A program made the translations under genes and the position numbers. A stretch of DNA of 64,000 nucleotides, from the NCBI GenBank assembly GCA_021775315.1, contig JAJFIC010000068.1, forward strand, positions 29,720-93,719, in the 5' to 3' direction. Positions 27,654-36,556 of the stretch are shown one piece after another. The notes beneath the pieces were generated by a model. The model saw only the letters and a list, made by a program, of their open reading frames with translations, made no database searches and was not told where the DNA came from. The DNA comes from Paracoccaceae bacterium (GTDB lineage Bacteria; Pseudomonadota; Alphaproteobacteria; Rhodobacterales; Rhodobacteraceae). Each line of letters starts with the position of its first letter. Position 1 is the stretch's first letter.

Positions 27654-28552
27654 CTTGCAGCGTCGTTGCGCGACACCCAACCGGCCAGCGCGATGCCGGA
27701 AATGGCGTGCCAGATGCCCCAGAACGCCGCCACCACCGCCATGCCGCCCAAGCCGCCGAAAAACCCAAAGATCAGGATCAGCCCAAGGCCAGAGTTTTGT
27801 ATCCCGGTTTCGATGGTCACCGCCCGACGATCATATTCCGACAGGCCAGCAATCCGCGCCGCCACATTGCCACCGCCAAGCGCCAGCCCGTTATGCACAA
27901 ACACCAGAACCGCCACCAGACCGGCATATTGCAGGAAAAAGCCCCAGTTTGCCGCCAGTGCCAGCACGATAAAGGTCAGGAAAATCCCCATGCTGATCCA
28001 TTGCATCGGTTTGCGAATACGGCCCGCCAGCTCAGGCATGCGGGCATTGACCAGTATGCCCAGACACAAGGGCAGCACCAGCATGAAAACAATCGTGATC
28101 GCCACGGAAACCGGGTCAATCGCCACGGCAAACAGCACCTCGCGCGTTGGGCCATAAAGGCTGCCCCAGAACGCGACGTTTAGCGGCGTCAGCAAGATCG
28201 CCCCGATGGTTGCAAACGCGGTCATCGACACCGAAAGCGCGGTATTGCCGCCCGCACGATGGGTGATGAAGTTTGAGATATTGCCCCCCGGACACGCCGC
28301 CACCAGAATAAGCCCCAGCGCAATCGACGCGCGTGGCTGCAACACCAGCACCATAAGAAAGGTCAGGATCGGCAGCAACACAAACTGCGACAGCAACCCG
28401 GTTATCAATGGCTTTGGCGCACGCATCAACTGGCCAAAATCCGACAGCTTCAGATCAAGCGCGATGGAAAACATCACAATCGCCAGAATGCCGTTCAGCA
28501 ATTGCAGCGATCCCGCCGAAAAGTTCAGAATAACCCCGTCAACATCGCCCAT
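27650..28552 (-). CDS. Bile acid:sodium symporter (BASS) family transporter
   Basis: The 300-residue membrane protein has about nine to ten hydrophobic helices. The conserved BASS segment LGLILVAACPGGNISNFITHRAGGN contains the helix-break ACPGG motif that forms the substrate and sodium site. ATG at 28552 overlaps the FMO stop by one base (TGATG). The family imports bile acids, keto acids or other organic anions with sodium. Coupling to an FMO and two oxidoreductases suggests uptake and oxidation of a sterol-like or other organic substrate. Confidence 0.86.
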   Translation of the reverse strand: MGDVDGVILNFSAGSLQLLNGILAIVMFSIALDLKLSDFGQLMRAPKPLITGLLSQFVLLPILTFLMVLVLQPRASIALGLILVAACPGGNISNFITHRAGGNTALSVSMTAFATIGAILLTPLNVAFWGSLYGPTREVLFAVAIDPVSVAITIVFMLVLPLCLGILVNARMPELAGRIRKPMQWISMGIFLTFIVLALAANWGFFLQYAGLVAVLVFVHNGLALGGGNVAARIAGLSEYDRRAVTIETGIQNSGLGLILIFGFFGGLGGMAVVAAFWGIWHAISGIALAGWVSRNDAAR

Positions 28553-29895
28553 CAATTTCCCCTTTTCAACGCTTTGATCCTGTCCGTTACCGCCCGCCGA
28601 TAGGTGGCCTTGTCCACGTAATAAGCCATGCGCGCCACGTTCAGGTAATTCATGCCGCCGGTTGCACGTTTGAAGTCGCGCGCTTTTTCTGACCTGATCG
28701 CCTCGGCCGCCGGGGTGCCGTTTCGCAGGCCTTTAATATAGCACGCCACCATTTCCGCCTGTTCATGGCGACCCTGCCAACCAAGGCCTGACGCTTCAAC
28801 CATGCCAAGCACAAACAGATCATCGCGCTTGGGATGCAAGGCGTTCAAAAACAAATGCGGCGCGTCGCCCTGCCAGTTCAGCAGATCACGCGCAATGAAC
28901 GGGTAATGCAGTTTATACCCCGTCGCCGCCAACACCATGTCATATTCACCCGAACTGCCATCCTTGAAATGCACCTGCTTGCCGTCAAAGCGGTCAATGT
29001 CGGGGCGGACTTTCAAATCGCCATGCCCGGCATGAAACAAGATCAGCGAATTGATCACCGGATGGCTTTCATAAAGCGCGTAATCCGGTTTCGGAAAACC
29101 GTATTTCTGCGGGTCGCCAACAAACCAACGCAGGATCGTCCCATCGACCCGCCGCTTTAGCCACATCGGCAGTTTGATCGCACCACCCATCGTGTCGGCA
29201 GGAACACCAAACACGTATTTCGGCACGAAATAATACCCCCGCCGCATCGACAAATCGCAACTGGCCCCATGATGGATCGCATCAACCGCGATATCGCAGC
29301 CAGAGTTGCCAGCCCCGACAATCAGCACCCGTTTACCGGTGAATTGTTCCGCCTTGCGATAGGCGCTGGAATGGATCAACTCGCCACAGAACCGGCCTTT
29401 GAATGTCGGCATGTTCGGCTCTGACAGCGTGCCATTGGCGATCAGAATGCCTGCGTAAATTTCGCTGACCTCCTTACCGTCCGGCCCTTTTGAGCGGACC
29501 TGCCAACCCGCACCATCCTCGCCCAGTGGCTCCACCGACAGGATTTCGGTTTCAAATCGGTACTGTTGATAAAGGTCGTAATGCCGGGCGAAGTCCTGAA
29601 AATAGGTTTTCATTTCGCGGTGCGACGGGTATTCAGCGGCGTCCTCTGGCATCGGAAAATCGGTAAATTCGGTCATGGATTTTGACGAGATTAAATGCGC
29701 GCTGGCATACATCGTCGATTTCGGCCCGTCGATATCCCACAGCCCGCCGACATCCGAATGCAGCTCAAAACCCTGAAAGGCGATGCCTTGTTCCAGCAGG
29801 TTCTTGGCCATGGCCAGCCCCATCGGACCGGCCCCGATTAGTGCAAATTTGTCGGGAATTGTGTTTGGTTTTGTCATCCGCCCAAGCTTGAGCAT
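28552..29895 (-). CDS. Flavin-containing monooxygenase (FMO)
   Basis: The 447-residue protein has the FAD site GAGPMG at 21-26, the FMO/BVMO-type motif FKGRFCGELIHSSAY, the NADPH site GAGNSG and a late ATGYKLHYPF motif. It should oxygenate nitrogen, sulfur or a ketone using NADPH and O2. Starts at 29895 and at 29877 (MTKPNT) are both possible; neither has a strong ribosome site. It heads the operon with the BASS transporter, epimerase and SDR, each overlapping the next by one to four bases. Confidence 0.88.
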   Translation of the reverse strand: MLKLGRMTKPNTIPDKFALIGAGPMGLAMAKNLLEQGIAFQGFELHSDVGGLWDIDGPKSTMYASAHLISSKSMTEFTDFPMPEDAAEYPSHREMKTYFQDFARHYDLYQQYRFETEILSVEPLGEDGAGWQVRSKGPDGKEVSEIYAGILIANGTLSEPNMPTFKGRFCGELIHSSAYRKAEQFTGKRVLIVGAGNSGCDIAVDAIHHGASCDLSMRRGYYFVPKYVFGVPADTMGGAIKLPMWLKRRVDGTILRWFVGDPQKYGFPKPDYALYESHPVINSLILFHAGHGDLKVRPDIDRFDGKQVHFKDGSSGEYDMVLAATGYKLHYPFIARDLLNWQGDAPHLFLNALHPKRDDLFVLGMVEASGLGWQGRHEQAEMVACYIKGLRNGTPAAEAIRSEKARDFKRATGGMNYLNVARMAYYVDKATYRRAVTDRIKALKRGN

Positions 29896-30105
29896 TCAGG
29901 CCGAAAGCTCAAGAAATATTTGCAGGTTGGGGCGTTCAGAGCGCGGTGGCTTTGAGTGGTGGAACACCCATAACTATCTGTTAAGTTAAGGGAAAATTAA
30001 TATCGAGAGGTATCAGAGTACCGAAAATGTTTCGCACGCGAAACAAATTTCCCCTAAGCCCTTGATTTGTGGTCAGCGGCCAGCGCGCCGGATGCGCGCG
30101 AATTA

Positions 30106-31335
30106 TCAGAAAAAATGCACCAATTGCAGCGTCGCCGATCGTGACCCGGTGCCATAGATGCCCGAACCCGCCGTGGTTTCGCGGCCACCAAATTCCGTAC
30201 CAACCGGCCCGATTGGTTGGGAATAGTTGAACACAAGATTGGTGTTGTCCCCCAGCGTATAGGCCACTGCCAAGGCGGCCAGCGCACTGCGATCATCCAG
30301 ACTGACCAGCGCGCTGGGCGTGATCGACAGGTCAGCCGTCATTTGCACCATCGCGCCAAGGGCCAGAAAATCGACCCCCGGCAAAAACACCTGCCCGGTC
30401 GACATCCGCTTGGTCAGACTGGCGGGCAAACTGTCAAGCGGTACCGCCGCACCGACGCCGAAACCGTTGTGAAAGTATTCGCCAAAATACGAGATGTTCA
30501 TCTCGCCCAAAGTGCCGAAATTGGAAATGTTAAACAGCCACGACGGATGGCTGGCACCGCTGGCCAGAACCCAGCGCACATATTCCGCGTTCCATGACGC
30601 CCCGCCCAAGGCCCCACTTAGCCCAAGACTGCCGACACTATCACCGCGGTCGCGCGCCAGCATCACGCGGGTGTCCAGACTGCCAAGTTGCATTTGCATC
30701 CGCGCTGCATAGGTGCTGGACCCAAAGGCGACCGGCCCGCCCAGCGTGGCGGCTCGCGGCACCGCGATGGCCTGAATATCCGCGCCATTGTCAAACAGAT
30801 ATTGCGCGTAAATCATATCCGCGCCGGGCTTATAGGCGGTGTCAATCGCGCTTGGCGAAAAGGGTGCAACGATGTCGCTGGGATGAAAAACCGTGCCACT
30901 GCCCCATGTGATGGCCTGCCGGCCGACCTTCAGCACAAGGTTTGTGGTGGAATACGTAACGCTCAGCCGGTCAATCGTATTGGTGACGCGGGTGTTGGAA
31001 TTGGTCAGCCAAGTTGACGTCAGATTATAAAGGGTCGAAGGCGCAGGCGTCGGCACAAAAGGCGCAAGGGCTGTCGCATAGGCCACGTTGTCGCCTTGCG
31101 AAAATGCCATATGCGAATGGACCTCAAACCGGAACGATCCGATGTTTTTGTCCCACATCAGGCGCGCACTGCCAGACCCCGTGGTGCGGTTCTGAAACCC
31201 GAGCGCTGTATCCAGCGAGCTGGCCGGTGACCATGCCCCGTTGGTTGAATATTCCAACCGCAGACGCAAACCTTCCGCCAGCGCCGGGCTGGCAATTACA
31301 GAGGCGGCTAAGATCAGGCTAAGCGCGCGTATCAC
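30106..31335 (-). CDS. Outer-membrane beta-barrel-like protein of an ABC export operon
   Basis: The 409-residue product begins with a signal peptide (LSLILAASVIASPALA) and continues with alternating amphipathic strands, ending with a terminal phenylalanine (LQLVHFF), the hallmark of BAM-assembled barrels. Text such as KVGRQAITWGSGTVFHPSD resembles porin-like DUF1302/alginate-export-type barrels. It overlaps the end of the ABC ATPase gene by 17 bases and is the last gene of the operon that starts with the LolA-like protein. I infer it is the outer-membrane terminus of that export route. Confidence 0.78.
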   Translation of the reverse strand: MIRALSLILAASVIASPALAEGLRLRLEYSTNGAWSPASSLDTALGFQNRTTGSGSARLMWDKNIGSFRFEVHSHMAFSQGDNVAYATALAPFVPTPAPSTLYNLTSTWLTNSNTRVTNTIDRLSVTYSTTNLVLKVGRQAITWGSGTVFHPSDIVAPFSPSAIDTAYKPGADMIYAQYLFDNGADIQAIAVPRAATLGGPVAFGSSTYAARMQMQLGSLDTRVMLARDRGDSVGSLGLSGALGGASWNAEYVRWVLASGASHPSWLFNISNFGTLGEMNISYFGEYFHNGFGVGAAVPLDSLPASLTKRMSTGQVFLPGVDFLALGAMVQMTADLSITPSALVSLDDRSALAALAVAYTLGDNTNLVFNYSQPIGPVGTEFGGRETTAGSGIYGTGSRSATLQLVHFF

Positions 31336-32014
31336 TTGAAATCCTTCCGTCCAGCAGTTCGATATGACGTTTTGAATGTTCCATCACGCGTGGATCATGG
31401 GTGCCAATAACAAAGGTGATCCCAAGGTCTTGGTTCAGGCGCGACATCAGCCCGACCAGCTCGCCTGTGGTGGTGCTGTCAAGATTGGCCGTCGGTTCGT
31501 CGGCCAGCACGATGCTGGGATGGGACACAAGTGCCCGCGCCACCGCGACCCTTTGTTGTTGGCCACCTGACAGGGCCGATGGGCGGCGATGGCCCATGCC
31601 GTCAAGCCCGACCTCTTTCAGCACATCAACCGCACGACGCCGACGCTCGTCTGCCGGGCAGCCTTGCAATTCCAGCACAAATTCGATGTTTTCCTCGGCT
31701 GACAGAACCGGGATCAGGTTATAGGCCTGAAACACGAATCCGATCTTGTTCAGGCGCAAATCCGACAGGTCGGCCTTGTTCATCCCCGACAGGTTCATAC
31801 CGTCGATTTCAACCTCGCCGGTGGTGGGGCTGTCAAGCGCGCCGATCATGTTTAGCAGGGTCGTTTTGCCCGACCCCGAAGGCCCGGCCAGCGTGGCGAA
31901 ATCACCCTGCATAATCTCAAGGTCAACATCCCTGAGCGCGTGAACTTCCAATTCGCCCGAGCCAAAGCTTTTGCCAACACCGCGACAGGTCACAATTGAT
32001 TTTGTCATTGTCAT
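31319..32014 (-). CDS. ABC transporter ATP-binding protein, LolD/MacB type
   Basis: The 231-residue ATPase has Walker A GPSGSGKT at 44-51, the Q-loop in GFVFQAYNL, signature LSGGQQQRV at 148-156, Walker B IVLADEPT and the switch histidine in IGTHDPR. The ELEVHALRDVDLEI start and NLIPVLSAEEN text place it in the LolD/MacB/FtsE class, which pairs with FtsX-like permeases. It lies eight bases after the second permease and overlaps the barrel gene. It powers the two permeases of this operon. Confidence 0.93.
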   Translation of the reverse strand: MTMTKSIVTCRGVGKSFGSGELEVHALRDVDLEIMQGDFATLAGPSGSGKTTLLNMIGALDSPTTGEVEIDGMNLSGMNKADLSDLRLNKIGFVFQAYNLIPVLSAEENIEFVLELQGCPADERRRRAVDVLKEVGLDGMGHRRPSALSGGQQQRVAVARALVSHPSIVLADEPTANLDSTTTGELVGLMSRLNQDLGITFVIGTHDPRVMEHSKRHIELLDGRISSDTRA

Positions 32015-32022
32015 AACTCCAA

Positions 32023-33249
32023 TTAAGTCGCGTGTCGCATGGCTTCAACCGGGCTGAGTTTGGCCGCGCGTCTTGCGGGCCACAGGGCCACAAGAATACC
32101 CATCAGCCAGATCAGCAGTGAAAACAGGATGAACCCGCCTATGTCATATTGCGGGAACAAAACCTGCCCGCCCTGAAACATTTCCAGCCCTTCGGCAAAT
32201 GCGCTGAGGTCAAGACCGTCATAAAGCGACCAGATGGTCAAAGCCGCCAGCACCATTCCCAGCAAAACGCCAAAGCCGATCAGAAAGGTTGATTCAAGCG
32301 CCACCAGTATCAGAACCTGCCGGGGTTTCATGCCAAGCGCGCGCAGCAGGCCAAATTCGTGGGTCCGTTCAAACACTGCCATAAGCTGGGTATTCACAAT
32401 GCCAATCGCCATCAGCGAAAACACCACGGCCAGCCAGATATAAATGAAGCTTTGCATAAAGCTGTCGGTGGTCGCTAAAAACAGCGACAGGGTTTTCCAT
32501 GATCTGACATCCAGATCAGGGGCCGCCTGCGCCAGATCGGCCACGGTTGGTTCAAGGTCCTGATCAAGCGGTATGGTGAAAACAATCTGGGCGATTTTGT
32601 CTTTGACGTTGATGAATTTCTGACCGGTGGTCAGCCCGGTAAAGACGTAAAAATCCTCGGTCTCTTTGGTGGAATCGTAAATGCCGACCACGTCAAAGCT
32701 TTGCTCGGACAGGCTGCCATCGACGTTTTGTGACATCAGGATAACGCGGCGACCCAGCCCGGTTTTCAGCCGGTCAACCAGACTGACGCCCAGAATGACA
32801 CCGTCGTCATCGGCCCCGTTCAGATAGCGGCCTTCGACGATCTTGTCGGGGATCGCTGACACCCGACGTTCAGACGCGGGATCAACGCCCAGAATATTCA
32901 CCGCCAGCGTTTTGTATTCCGATACCACCACACCCGGCACTTGCAGGCGGCTGGCCCAGGCCTTGATCTGCGGCGCGTTCAGGGCCTTGGTCAAAGCCGC
33001 ATTGGGTGGCGGCATCAGCACTTCAATATTCGGGTCATTCAGGTAACCCACGGCGTGGATCTGCCCTTGACCGGTCAAAAGGCTAAGCGTGGCGTCTTTG
33101 CTGGCTTCGCCCCAAGCGGTCAGGAACGAGTTGAAAAACAGCACCGACCACAGGCCAACCGACACCACGATCAGCGTGATCACCGTGCGCCTTGGGTTGC
33201 GCCAAAGGTTGCGCCATGCAAGCGGGGCAAATGTCTTTACAGTATTCAT
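32023..33249 (-). CDS. FtsX/MacB-type ABC permease (second)
   Basis: I choose ATG at 33249, which overlaps the previous permease stop by one base (TGATG); codons upstream are the other gene in another frame. The 408-residue protein has an N-terminal membrane helix (VITLIVVSVGLWSVLFFNSFL), a large periplasmic MacB-PCD domain of about 220 residues, and three C-terminal helices with the FtsX motif FGLLRALGMKPRQVL. LolC/LolE-type permeases lift lipoproteins or lipids from the inner membrane. Pairs of distinct permeases are typical of LolCDE-like heterodimers. Confidence 0.9.
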   Translation of the reverse strand: MNTVKTFAPLAWRNLWRNPRRTVITLIVVSVGLWSVLFFNSFLTAWGEASKDATLSLLTGQGQIHAVGYLNDPNIEVLMPPPNAALTKALNAPQIKAWASRLQVPGVVVSEYKTLAVNILGVDPASERRVSAIPDKIVEGRYLNGADDDGVILGVSLVDRLKTGLGRRVILMSQNVDGSLSEQSFDVVGIYDSTKETEDFYVFTGLTTGQKFINVKDKIAQIVFTIPLDQDLEPTVADLAQAAPDLDVRSWKTLSLFLATTDSFMQSFIYIWLAVVFSLMAIGIVNTQLMAVFERTHEFGLLRALGMKPRQVLILVALESTFLIGFGVLLGMVLAALTIWSLYDGLDLSAFAEGLEMFQGGQVLFPQYDIGGFILFSLLIWLMGILVALWPARRAAKLSPVEAMRHAT

Positions 33250-34466
33250 CACGCGTTCATCGCTGAAACGGGTTCCAGTCCAAGGGTGCGCCGGTAAGGG
33301 ATTATACCAAGCAGCGTGATCGAGATGATGATTGCACCGGGACCAGCCAGCACCCGAAACGGTGTCATATAAGGATACATGCGCGACGGCAGACCCCACT
33401 GGGCGAAAATTTCATCCATGCCTTCAAACGCGATGCCGACCGATTGGAAATAGGCGGTCAGGGCAATGCCCAGCACGATGCCAATGCCGTTGCCGATCAG
33501 GGAAAGCAAGATCATTTCCATCCAGACCATGCGCCCGATCTGGCTGGGTTTCATGCCAAGGGCCAGCAACATGCCAAATTCGCGGGTGCGTTCCAGAACG
33601 GACATGTAAAGCGTGTTGAGGATGATAAAGACGACAACGATCACCAGCGTGATATACATCATCATGGCGGTGCTCATATCCAGCGCGATTGCCTGTTTGA
33701 TGGCGGGCTGAATTTCACCCCAGTCCAGATAAACGACGCCATGTTTTGCCGCGACTTTGCGCAACTGGGGGCCCAACGCCTCGATATCATAAAATTCGTC
33801 TCCACCGATAGCGATGACATTGGCGGCACCTTCCATCAGGAAAGCCTCGTCAAACCGGGAAATTGGCATTTGGGCGATTTGGCGGTCAATCTCGGAAACG
33901 CCGGTGGAAAAAACCCCGACCAGCGTTAGCGCATCAGCCGCGACCGAGCCGTCCATGCCAGTGCCAAGCATCGTCACCGTGTCACCAAGTTTAAGGCGCA
34001 GGTTGCGTGCCAGCCCTTCGCCAAGGATGATGGCGTTGCTGTCATCACCCGTCAGGGCGCGGCCTTGTTTGACCAAGGTGGACAGGGTGGAAACCTTAGG
34101 CTCGTTCACCGGATCAACGCCGACAATGGCGGCGGCAAAACTGCGTTCACCATTGGCCAACAGCACAAAACCGGTGCTGCGCGGGGTGCTGGCGCCAATG
34201 GCAGGAAAGGCGTTAAGCTCGGCAATCAGCGCGGCAGGGTCAGCGATGCTTTTGGAGATTTCAGGGTCGTCTTTGTAGCCAATTGGCTGGAACTGACCGT
34301 AGCCTTCGCTGATTTTCAGCATGCTTGATTTCATAATGTCATAGCCGCCGAATTGAAACGACAGCATGAAAACCAGCAACATTGACGCAAAGGCCATGCC
34401 CAGCATCGACAGGGCAGTTCGGATAGGCTGGCGCCAGATATTACGCCAAGCGAGCGCGCCGATCAT
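33249..34466 (-). CDS. FtsX/MacB-type ABC permease (first)
   Basis: The 405-residue protein shares architecture with the downstream permease: one N-terminal helix (TALSMLGMAFASMLLVFML), a periplasmic domain, and three C-terminal helices with EFGMLLALGMKPSQIGRM. It starts six bases after the LolA-like gene. The two permeases are divergent paralogues and probably form a heterodimer with the ATPase. The substrate is likely a lipid, lipoprotein or membrane-active compound. Confidence 0.9.
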   Translation of the reverse strand: MIGALAWRNIWRQPIRTALSMLGMAFASMLLVFMLSFQFGGYDIMKSSMLKISEGYGQFQPIGYKDDPEISKSIADPAALIAELNAFPAIGASTPRSTGFVLLANGERSFAAAIVGVDPVNEPKVSTLSTLVKQGRALTGDDSNAIILGEGLARNLRLKLGDTVTMLGTGMDGSVAADALTLVGVFSTGVSEIDRQIAQMPISRFDEAFLMEGAANVIAIGGDEFYDIEALGPQLRKVAAKHGVVYLDWGEIQPAIKQAIALDMSTAMMMYITLVIVVVFIILNTLYMSVLERTREFGMLLALGMKPSQIGRMVWMEMILLSLIGNGIGIVLGIALTAYFQSVGIAFEGMDEIFAQWGLPSRMYPYMTPFRVLAGPGAIIISITLLGIIPYRRTLGLEPVSAMNA

Positions 34467-34472
34467 ACCGGG

Positions 34473-35270
34473 TTACCTCGGGTTTTGCAGGTTGGATTTT
34501 GTGAACATATAGGCCGGAATTGTCACGTCGAAACTGGCCGATTTGGTTGTCACGCGGGTGTACTGGCCGGGCTTGGCATCGGTTTTCATCGTCAACACCA
34601 CCGGATAGGGCCGGCCGCCAAGGGATATGATGCTGTCTGCGGTCATGATCCGCACCCGCTTGCCCAACTGGTCGAAATATTCGACGGAATAAAGCACGCC
34701 GTCGCTGCGCACCGACAGGATTTGCTTGCCCCACGCGATAGGTTTACCGCGTTTTGGGATCGCCTCAATCACATAGATCTTTTTGCCCCCGGCGGATTTC
34801 GTGCTCAGCAATTTATGGGTGTAATCGTCGATCACCTTTTGCGAGCGCGACAGATCGTTATAGGAAAAATCCGACCCCATCCAGGATTGGGTCATGGCGC
34901 TGGCGGGCAGTTTTATGACCTGATTGAGCTTGGGATTAAACACATAGGTCGAATTGCCCAATTGCAGCGTTGCGTTGCCGGCATCCCGCGCTGGTTGGGT
35001 GAACCGCACCAACGCTTTGCTGTCGCCCTGTGTCCAGCTTTCCATCGTCATCGACCGGGTGCCGTTGCTGCGCTTGACCTTCATTTCAACCACGGCATGC
35101 GAAGAATTGGCCCGCCAATTGTCAAACGCACCCTTCAGGATGCTGCGCGCATCTTGCGCCAGTGCGGGCTGGGCGGTTATTGCGATCAGAAGGCCTGCGG
35201 CGGTCAGGCCGCCAGCCAGTGAAAAAAAATTGCGCCGTGTGGGCAATGCGATAGTGCCAAAGCTGGTCAT
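34473..35270 (-). CDS. LolA-like outer-membrane lipoprotein-sorting protein
   Basis: The 265-residue periplasmic protein begins with a twin-arginine-like signal (TRRNFFSLAGGLTAAGLL) ending near AQPALAQ. The mature part resembles the COG2834 LolA-like fold: EMKVKRSNGTRSMTMESW, ALVRFTQPARDAGNATL, TYVFNPKLNQVIKLP. Such proteins carry hydrophobic molecules across the periplasm. As first gene of the operon it would receive cargo from the FtsX-type ABC transporter and hand it to the barrel protein. It is divergent from a TetR gene. Confidence 0.85.
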   Translation of the reverse strand: MTSFGTIALPTRRNFFSLAGGLTAAGLLIAITAQPALAQDARSILKGAFDNWRANSSHAVVEMKVKRSNGTRSMTMESWTQGDSKALVRFTQPARDAGNATLQLGNSTYVFNPKLNQVIKLPASAMTQSWMGSDFSYNDLSRSQKVIDDYTHKLLSTKSAGGKKIYVIEAIPKRGKPIAWGKQILSVRSDGVLYSVEYFDQLGKRVRIMTADSIISLGGRPYPVVLTMKTDAKPGQYTRVTTKSASFDVTIPAYMFTKSNLQNPR

Positions 35271-35335
35271 TGCGACCCCTTCCGTCTGAACGCATGCGCG
35301 ACTTGCAAAGACAGGCGTCGCGCGGTAAAAGATAC

Positions 35336-35351
35336 TGGACCGTGTGGTCCA
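35336..35351. promoter_or_regulatory. Perfect dyad operator between LolA-like and TetR genes
   Basis: TGGACC-GTGT-GGTCCA is an exact 6-bp dyad with a four-base spacer in the 118-base gap between divergent genes. Size, symmetry and placement are those of a TetR operator, so the TetR product probably represses the envelope operon and itself. Confidence 0.7.
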
Positions 35352-35388
35352 CTAACAGGTAGTCCCCAAATTGGGCAGTGTCAAGATC

Positions 35389-36021
35389 ATGGCTGAACAT
35401 CCCTCTCTTAAACTGGCGGCAGACAAACGCGCGCTGTTGTTTCAGGTTGCACGGGCCGAGTTTTCGGCCAACGGGTTCAAACAGGCATCGCTGAACCGTA
35501 TTATTTCCCAAGTGGGTATGAGCAAGTCGTCGTTTTACCATTATTTTAGCAACAAGGCCGATCTGTTCCAGCAAACCCTAGAAGTTGCGCTAAGGCCGAT
35601 CATTGCGGCGCGCCACGCCATTGATCTAGAGGCGTTGACGGTCGAAACCCTGTGGCCAACGGTGATCAAAGTCGCCGGGGATCTGACGCAGCAGGTCAAC
35701 GCATCACCCGAAATCGTGTCGGTCGGGCGGATGTTTCATCGCTGTCTGGAAAACCCGGAAGAGCGTGAACTGACCCAGGGGATCATCCATGAGATCACAG
35801 CCTGGACGGTGCAGTTGATCCAACGCGGTCAAACACTGGGCATGTTTCGCAAAGATCTGCCTGAAACCATGCTGATCGACATCCTGATGGCCATGGGCAT
35901 GTCGATGGACCGTTGGATGCTGGCCAATTGGGATGAGTATTCCGACGCTGACCGGGTGAACTTAAGTCAAAAAAGCTTTGGTTTGTTCGTGCGCTTGCTT
36001 GCCCCGGAAGACGCAGGCTAG
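35389..36021 (+). CDS. TetR-family transcriptional regulator
   Basis: ATG at 35389 gives a 210-residue protein; a start six codons upstream is less likely because it approaches the operator. The N-terminal helix-turn-helix is classical (KQASLNRIISQVGMSKSSFYHYFSNKADLFQ), followed by a helical ligand domain. TetR proteins are repressors relieved by hydrophobic ligands. Placement divergent to the LolA/FtsX operon across a perfect dyad makes that operon the likely target, perhaps sensing the exported compound. Confidence 0.92.
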   Translation: MAEHPSLKLAADKRALLFQVARAEFSANGFKQASLNRIISQVGMSKSSFYHYFSNKADLFQQTLEVALRPIIAARHAIDLEALTVETLWPTVIKVAGDLTQQVNASPEIVSVGRMFHRCLENPEERELTQGIIHEITAWTVQLIQRGQTLGMFRKDLPETMLIDILMAMGMSMDRWMLANWDEYSDADRVNLSQKSFGLFVRLLAPEDAG

Positions 36022-36141
36022 ACCGGCCGTTTCGCGACCGCCCCACCAAGATTAAGGCAAACGTAAACAAGACTGGCATGGCCCGTCCCTTGCGGTGATA
36101 CTGCGCCCAAAAGCTGTCGGGATTATCGAAGGGAAAACAAT

Positions 36142-36519
36142 ATGGACGATTTGTTTGACAAAGGGCTGGCCAAGCGCAAGGCAACCTTGGGGGCGGAATA
36201 TGTGGAAAACAATCTGGCCGCCGCCGATGATTTCACCCGCCCGTTTCAGGAAGCAATGACCGCGTGGTGCTGGGGCTTTGGTTGGGGCGATGAGGTGATT
36301 GACGCCAAGACGCGCTCGATGATGAACCTGGCGATGATCGGGGCGCTGGGCAAAATGCACGAATGGGAAATCCATTGCAAAGGGGCGCTGAATAACGGCG
36401 TCAGCAAGGAAGAAATCCGGGCTATCATTCATGTGGTCGGCATTTATTGCGGTGTGCCGCAAAGCCTTGAATGCTTTCGCATTGCCCGCAAAGTTCTGAC
36501 CGAGGCGGGCGAGCTTTGA
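36142..36519 (+). CDS. Carboxymuconolactone decarboxylase (CMD) family protein
   Basis: The 125-residue protein fits the CMD fold: TRSMMNLAMIGALGKMHEWEIH helix, the NNGVSKEEIRAIIHVVGIYCGVP segment with a cysteine, and a short C-terminal helix. Relatives include gamma-carboxymuconolactone decarboxylase (PcaC) and AhpD-like peroxidases. The CxxC of AhpD is absent, and only one cysteine is near the catalytic region, favouring a decarboxylase-like role. No other protocatechuate genes are adjacent. It lies 37 bases upstream of PhnM. Confidence 0.87.
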   Translation: MDDLFDKGLAKRKATLGAEYVENNLAAADDFTRPFQEAMTAWCWGFGWGDEVIDAKTRSMMNLAMIGALGKMHEWEIHCKGALNNGVSKEEIRAIIHVVGIYCGVPQSLECFRIARKVLTEAGEL

Positions 36520-36556
36520 TCGGTTATTGCGCGCGGCGCCGGGGAAAGACGCGAAC

